DNA of 64,000 nt from an uncultured Paraprevotella sp. (GTDB taxonomy: Bacteria > Bacteroidota > Bacteroidia > Bacteroidales > Bacteroidaceae). Position numbers and translations under genes: made by a program. Shown piece by piece: positions 60,996 to 64,000 of this stretch. Location: positions 1-64,000 of the forward strand of contig CALUKY010000003.1 in NCBI GenBank assembly GCA_944321345.1, written 5' to 3'. Each line of letters begins with the position of its first letter. Position 1 is the first letter of the stretch. The notes beneath the pieces are model-generated. The model was given only the letters and a program-made list of their open reading frames with translations, made no database searches and was not told the DNA's origin.

Positions 60996-61250
60996 GATAT
61001 TAAATGTTCTATATTTAGTATGTTTTTTCTTGTTTGATAAATATAATTATTTTTTTATGCCTTACAAATATAGATAATTGTATGTAATATATAAATGAAT
61101 TGTAGGAAAAAAAAGTTAATATGATTAGCTTTATGACATATAATTATATTATATAAGGGTACATACTATATAAAATATGTTTTTTATATCTTATAAATAT
61201 GATCTCATGGGTGGTATTATTTTCCATTTATTTTTTATTCTTGCAAAAAA
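60996..61250. other. Very AT-rich intergenic pocket
   Basis: Between the sulfotransferase-like gene and the terminator of the oxoamine synthase gene, the sequence is strikingly AT-rich with TATA-like tracts (for example 61138-61200). Apart from the promoter box at 61065-61072 I see no gene. The small plus-strand frame at 61177-61416 runs through the terminator and into the oxoamine synthase gene, so it is not credible. Confidence 0.5.
61065..61072 (-). promoter_or_regulatory. Promoter -7 box for the sulfotransferase-like gene
   Basis: The minus strand reads TATATTTG, an exact match, 69 bases before the ATG at 60995. The AT-rich context raises the chance of a random match. Confidence 0.45.
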
Positions 61251-61289
61251 AGCGCCTGCAAACTTCTTGAAAAGGAATTTGCAGGCGCT
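61251..61289 (-). terminator. Terminator of the TetR-oxoamine synthase operon
   Basis: AGCGCCTGCAAA (61251-61262) and TTTGCAGGCGCT (61278-61289) pair over 12 bases, followed on the minus strand by a T run. It lies 100 bases after the oxoamine synthase stop. Confidence 0.9.
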
Positions 61290-61388
61290 GGATTTTAAGG
61301 CAATATTTAATATTGCTTATTCCTTGTTATTTACCAAATGTTTTTTTATGAGCAGTTTGAGTCGCTTCTGCTTTCTTATGAATTTGCA

Positions 61389-62663
61389 TTATACTTTTAC
61401 AAAGCGATCTAATTGATATATTTGGAATATCTCATTCAACTGTTCAATAAAATAGTCAATGTCCTCTTCCGTAACCAATGGATTCATATTGACTCGGATG
61501 CGAGCTGTGTTTTTAGGAACAGCCGGCGGGAATATGCAGCTGACGTAGATTCCACGATCCAAAAGATCTTTGGACATTTGTGTCAGCTTATATTCGTCTC
61601 CCACAATGATAGGAATGACAGAGGTTACCGTATTCAAGGTGTTATAGCCGTTTTCGCGCAGTTTTTGAACCATGTAGGCCGCATTTTTCTGCTGTTTGCT
61701 CAAAGCGTCCGTGGTTTGCATCATTTCAATGGCGGCAAACGCAGAGGCGCATACACTTGGTGGAAGTGAGGTAGAATAAAGGTTGCTTCTGGCATAGATC
61801 CGAAGATAGTCAATAATTTCCTTGCTCGCGGATATATAGCCTCCAATACTTCCTAAGGCTTTACTGAGAGTGCCGGAGACGATGATATTATCGCGTTGGG
61901 TAATTCCGTAGTAGGATAATGTTCCGGCTCCTTTTTCTCCAATCACTCCAGTAGCATGAGCTTCGTCAATAAGGAGAATGGCATTATATTTTTGAGTCAA
62001 TTCCAATATTTTCGGAATGTTGGCTATATCACCGTCCATACTGAATACTCCGTCTGTAATCACAATCATGCCGTTGGGATATTCCTCCTGATTGGAAGCT
62101 AATAGCTTTTCCAGAGCCTTCATATCGTTATGTCTGTAGCGTACCATCTTGGCGCCGGACATCAGAGCTCCGTCTATAAGACTTGCATGGTTCAACTTGT
62201 CTTGAATAATCAGGTTTTGCGGTCGGATGATACCTAAGATGATACCTAGGTTTGCCGTAAATCCAGAGGAAAAGAGCATGGTATCTTCAAAACCGGTCAG
62301 TTCCGAAAGTTTTTTCTCCAGATCAGTATGATATTTGGTGGTGCCGGCTAAAATAGGGACACCACCGCTTCCGATACCGTATTTCTGAGTCGCCTCCAAT
62401 GTCTTGGCTATGACGTATGGGTGGGTTATCGCTCCCAGATAATTGTTGGAGCCAAACATTAAGGTCTTGATCTCTTTGCCGGAATTTCTTTCTTTTACGA
62501 CAACTTCTCTCGCATTTGCGGAAGTCATGGGCGATTTTAGCAGGACATTCAGTCCTCTTTTTTCATGTTCACGGATCATTTCATGATAATCATGAATTTT
62601 CCCCATGATAGAAAAGTCTGAACTTTTCTGATTTTTGGTAAGGTCTATTTTAAAATTCTCCAT
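61389..62663 (-). CDS. Alpha-oxoamine synthase, serine-palmitoyltransferase-like
   Basis: 424 residues from the preferred ATG (MENFKIDLTKN). The frame opens 9 codons earlier inside the tetR gene. It is a PLP enzyme of the AONS/KBL/SPT group: TLMFGSNNYLGAITHPYV (about 77-94), GIGSGGVPILAGTTKYHTDLE, QDKLNHASLIDGALMSGA (about 155-172), VFSMDGDIANI, DEAHATGVIGEKGAG (about 230-244) and the PLP lysine in SGTLSKALGSIGGYIS. Members join an amino acid to an acyl-CoA with loss of CO2. In Bacteroidales the best known is SPT for sphingolipids, but BioF, Kbl and other types cannot be excluded. It overlaps tetR by 14 bases. Confidence 0.85.
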   Translation of the reverse strand: MENFKIDLTKNQKSSDFSIMGKIHDYHEMIREHEKRGLNVLLKSPMTSANAREVVVKERNSGKEIKTLMFGSNNYLGAITHPYVIAKTLEATQKYGIGSGGVPILAGTTKYHTDLEKKLSELTGFEDTMLFSSGFTANLGIILGIIRPQNLIIQDKLNHASLIDGALMSGAKMVRYRHNDMKALEKLLASNQEEYPNGMIVITDGVFSMDGDIANIPKILELTQKYNAILLIDEAHATGVIGEKGAGTLSYYGITQRDNIIVSGTLSKALGSIGGYISASKEIIDYLRIYARSNLYSTSLPPSVCASAFAAIEMMQTTDALSKQQKNAAYMVQKLRENGYNTLNTVTSVIPIIVGDEYKLTQMSKDLLDRGIYVSCIFPPAVPKNTARIRVNMNPLVTEEDIDYFIEQLNEIFQIYQLDRFVKV

Positions 62664-63444
62664 CTGATGTTGTTGACGCTTCTTGTTCATTCATTTCTTC
62701 TTCGCTCAATCCGGTTGCCTTCAGAATGGTGTCACGGTCCACTCCACTTTGAAGCAGATTGCGGGCGATGCGTTGTGAGGTAAGTTTTTCTGTTGTTGAA
62801 GCCGCTCTGCCCCGGGTAGTGCCAAACAGTTTGTAAATCATCTTGCTTACGGTTTCCTTCAGCATCTGCATGCCCTCGTCGGTGCTGAAGTCTATATTGT
62901 TGAAAGTGCCCAGATCCTTGTGCATAATCAGGTAATACACACCGCCGATCAGAATGGCACAGCCCACATTGAAGTTGATGTCGTTGGCTTTCAGCTGGTT
63001 CTCAAAATAGTGAATCACTTCTTGCGAGTTGTTGTCGCGGTTCTGTGCAGTGCGGCGGGTGACATAAGTGTTTTCGTTCAACTCCCAGGCAATCAGCTTC
63101 TGCATCACCGGGTTGGCTGCAAGCGAATCAATCAATGTCTGAATTATATGATTCATATTTTCTACCGGTGAGAGATTTTTAGTGTCGAGTGTGACGTTAT
63201 CGCTCAACCAGTAGTCATAGTTTCTGACAAACTTTTCAACAAAATCGTCGATGTCCTCATAACGGTTATAAAATACGGGGCTCTCAATTTTGGCTCTCTC
63301 ACACAACTCGGTCAGCTTCAGTCTGCTGAATCCTTTCTCGCCAATCAACTGTTCTGCAGCAGTTATGATATCCTGCTCCAGATTGGCGCGTGTCCGGCGA
63401 TAGCGCTGTGACGCTTGTGGTGACTTGATTTTATCTTCTTTCAT
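62650..63444 (-). CDS. TetR family regulator with extended C terminus
   Basis: 264 residues, longer than usual TetR proteins (about 200). The N-terminal DNA-binding domain runs about 20-66: NLEQDIITAAEQLIGEKGFS then LTELCERAKIESPVFYNRYED. The ligand domain follows (about 80-205), with FNVGCAILIGGVYYLIMHKD. An extra 55-residue tail contains TSQRIARNLLQSGVDRDTIL, which looks helical and could be a second interaction unit. It is cotranscribed with the oxoamine synthase gene and has a palindrome over its promoter, so autorepression is likely. The ligand may be an acyl-CoA or lipid; this is inference from the partner enzyme. Confidence 0.9.
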   Translation of the reverse strand: MKEDKIKSPQASQRYRRTRANLEQDIITAAEQLIGEKGFSRLKLTELCERAKIESPVFYNRYEDIDDFVEKFVRNYDYWLSDNVTLDTKNLSPVENMNHIIQTLIDSLAANPVMQKLIAWELNENTYVTRRTAQNRDNNSQEVIHYFENQLKANDINFNVGCAILIGGVYYLIMHKDLGTFNNIDFSTDEGMQMLKETVSKMIYKLFGTTRGRAASTTEKLTSQRIARNLLQSGVDRDTILKATGLSEEEMNEQEASTTSDGEF

Positions 63445-63481
63445 GATGTAAAAAAATCTTTGTGGTTTTTATTTTGTTTCT

Positions 63482-63503
63482 TAATTACAAATATATGTAA
63501 TTA
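63482..63503. promoter_or_regulatory. Palindromic operator over the tetR promoter
   Basis: TAATTAC (63482-63488) and GTAATTA (63497-63503) form a perfect 7-base inverted repeat with an 8-base spacer. The minus-strand -7 box TATATTTG (63488-63495) lies within it, 43 bases before the tetR ATG. Placement fits a TetR autorepression site and could also affect the divergent tadA promoter at 63525. Confidence 0.65.
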
Positions 63504-63524
63504 TAGATATAAAACCCAATTTTT

Positions 63525-63532
63525 TATCTTTG
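63525..63532 (+). promoter_or_regulatory. tadA promoter -7 box
   Basis: TATCTTTG matches TAnnTTTG exactly, 64 bases before the tadA ATG. Confidence 0.7.
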
Positions 63533-63596
63533 TTTTTTCACTTTTGGCGGGAAATAGATATTTTTGTGCCTTGTTAAAACCAAATTGAGTATATAG

Positions 63597-64000
63597 ATGG
63601 ACGATTCTTTTTATATGAAAAAGGCTTTGGAAGAAGCACAGGCGGCCTTTGAACAGGATGAGATACCCGTGGGAGCGGTGGTGGTCTGTCGTGACCGTAT
63701 TATTGCACGGGCGCACAATCTCACGGAAACGCTGACGGATGTGACCGCACATGCCGAGATGCAGGCTATTACGGCGGCTGCCAATGCCTTGGGTGGGAAA
63801 TACCTGACGGAGTGTACGCTTTATGTTACCGTTGAGCCCTGTGTGATGTGTGCCGGGGCTATCGGTTGGGCACAACTGAAAAGAGTGGTCTACGGCGCTT
63901 CGGACGAGAAACGCGGCTATGCCCGTCTGGCTCCCGGAGCCATGCATCCTAAAACTGAGGTGGTGCAGGGAGTAATGGCCGAAGAGGCTGGAGAGCTGAT
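63597..64000 (+). CDS. tadA: tRNA adenosine(34) deaminase TadA, 5' part
   Basis: An open frame of 134 codons from ATG 63597 that runs off the right edge with no stop. The translation starts MDDSFYMKKALEEAQAAF and shows both deaminase zinc motifs: TAHAEMQAI (His and catalytic Glu near residues 57-59) and EPCVMCAGAIGW (two zinc Cys near 87-90). The motif set and spacing fit TadA, which converts A34 to inosine in tRNA-Arg(ACG). About 15-25 residues are probably missing. Guanine or cytosine deaminases share the fold but are less likely given the VEPCVMCAGAI phrase. Confidence 0.93.
   Translation, partial: MDDSFYMKKALEEAQAAFEQDEIPVGAVVVCRDRIIARAHNLTETLTDVTAHAEMQAITAAANALGGKYLTECTLYVTVEPCVMCAGAIGWAQLKRVVYGASDEKRGYARLAPGAMHPKTEVVQGVMAEEAGEL

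Noticed and set aside
61177-61416. 79-codon plus-strand frame in the AT-rich pocket
   Set aside because: It runs through a perfect terminator hairpin and into the oxoamine synthase gene; it is rich in Phe and Leu from T tracts.
1-64000. Prophage, insertion sequence, integrase, CRISPR array or toxin-antitoxin module
   Set aside because: No transposase, integrase, phage structural gene, regular spaced repeats or recognisable toxin-antitoxin pair was found on either strand.

Overview
This 64 kb window is chromosomal DNA from a member of the Bacteroidota, order Bacteroidales, probably close to Bacteroidaceae; the genus cannot be fixed from the sequence alone. The evidence is a SusC/SusD pair, GldH and PorT homologues, several proteins with type IX-like C-terminal sorting domains, a class I fumarase, and about twenty promoters carrying the Bacteroidota -7 box TAnnTTTG, sometimes with TTTG 18-20 bases upstream. 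Most of the window is housekeeping sequence in short operons. No prophage, insertion sequence, CRISPR array or rRNA was seen.

Layout. 0-7.3 kb: two unrecognised secreted proteins, ribosomal protein L19, a 5'-nucleotidase split into two genes with the C-terminal domain first, a PorT-like protein, a small ferredoxin and an acyltransferase. 7.4-16.4 kb (minus): a four-gene outer-membrane operon of zincin metalloprotease, SusC, SusD and a secreted beta-propeller-like protein. 16.5-21.8 kb (minus): aspartate aminotransferase, then lptF/G-like permease, ribBA and a Bax-inhibitor-1 protein. 22-26.6 kb (plus): tRNA-Met, tRNA-Ala, metF, holB, ricT-like and gldH. 26.6-33.1 kb (minus): purH (cyclohydrolase domain only), mreB, mreC, mreD, mrdA and rodA, the rod-shape elongation module.

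33.2-47.9 kb: a divergent AraC regulator and drug-efflux MFS pair, tRNA-Lys, AI-2E family permease, tdk, rsmI, a coiled-coil lipoprotein, hflX, fumarase, a TlpA-like thioredoxin, a GH20 hexosaminidase and an AT-richer GLUG-repeat surface protein. 47.9-51 kb (minus): floA and nfeD, rsgA and frr.

51.2-55.3 kb (plus): the most unusual operon. It encodes a VTC/CYTH-fold polyphosphate-polymerase-like enzyme, a DUF4956 membrane protein, a DUF2490-like outer-membrane barrel, a small secreted protein with a sorting-domain-like tail, and a Cthe_2159-type beta-helical carbohydrate-binding protein. It looks like one envelope-spanning system whose biochemical job is not established.

55.4-64 kb: pyrH, yraN-birA, a large TonB-receptor-like barrel, a broken or frameshifted sulfotransferase-like gene in a very AT-rich pocket, a TetR regulator in an operon with a serine-palmitoyltransferase-like alpha-oxoamine synthase (with a palindrome over the promoter), and the 5' part of tadA running off the right edge.
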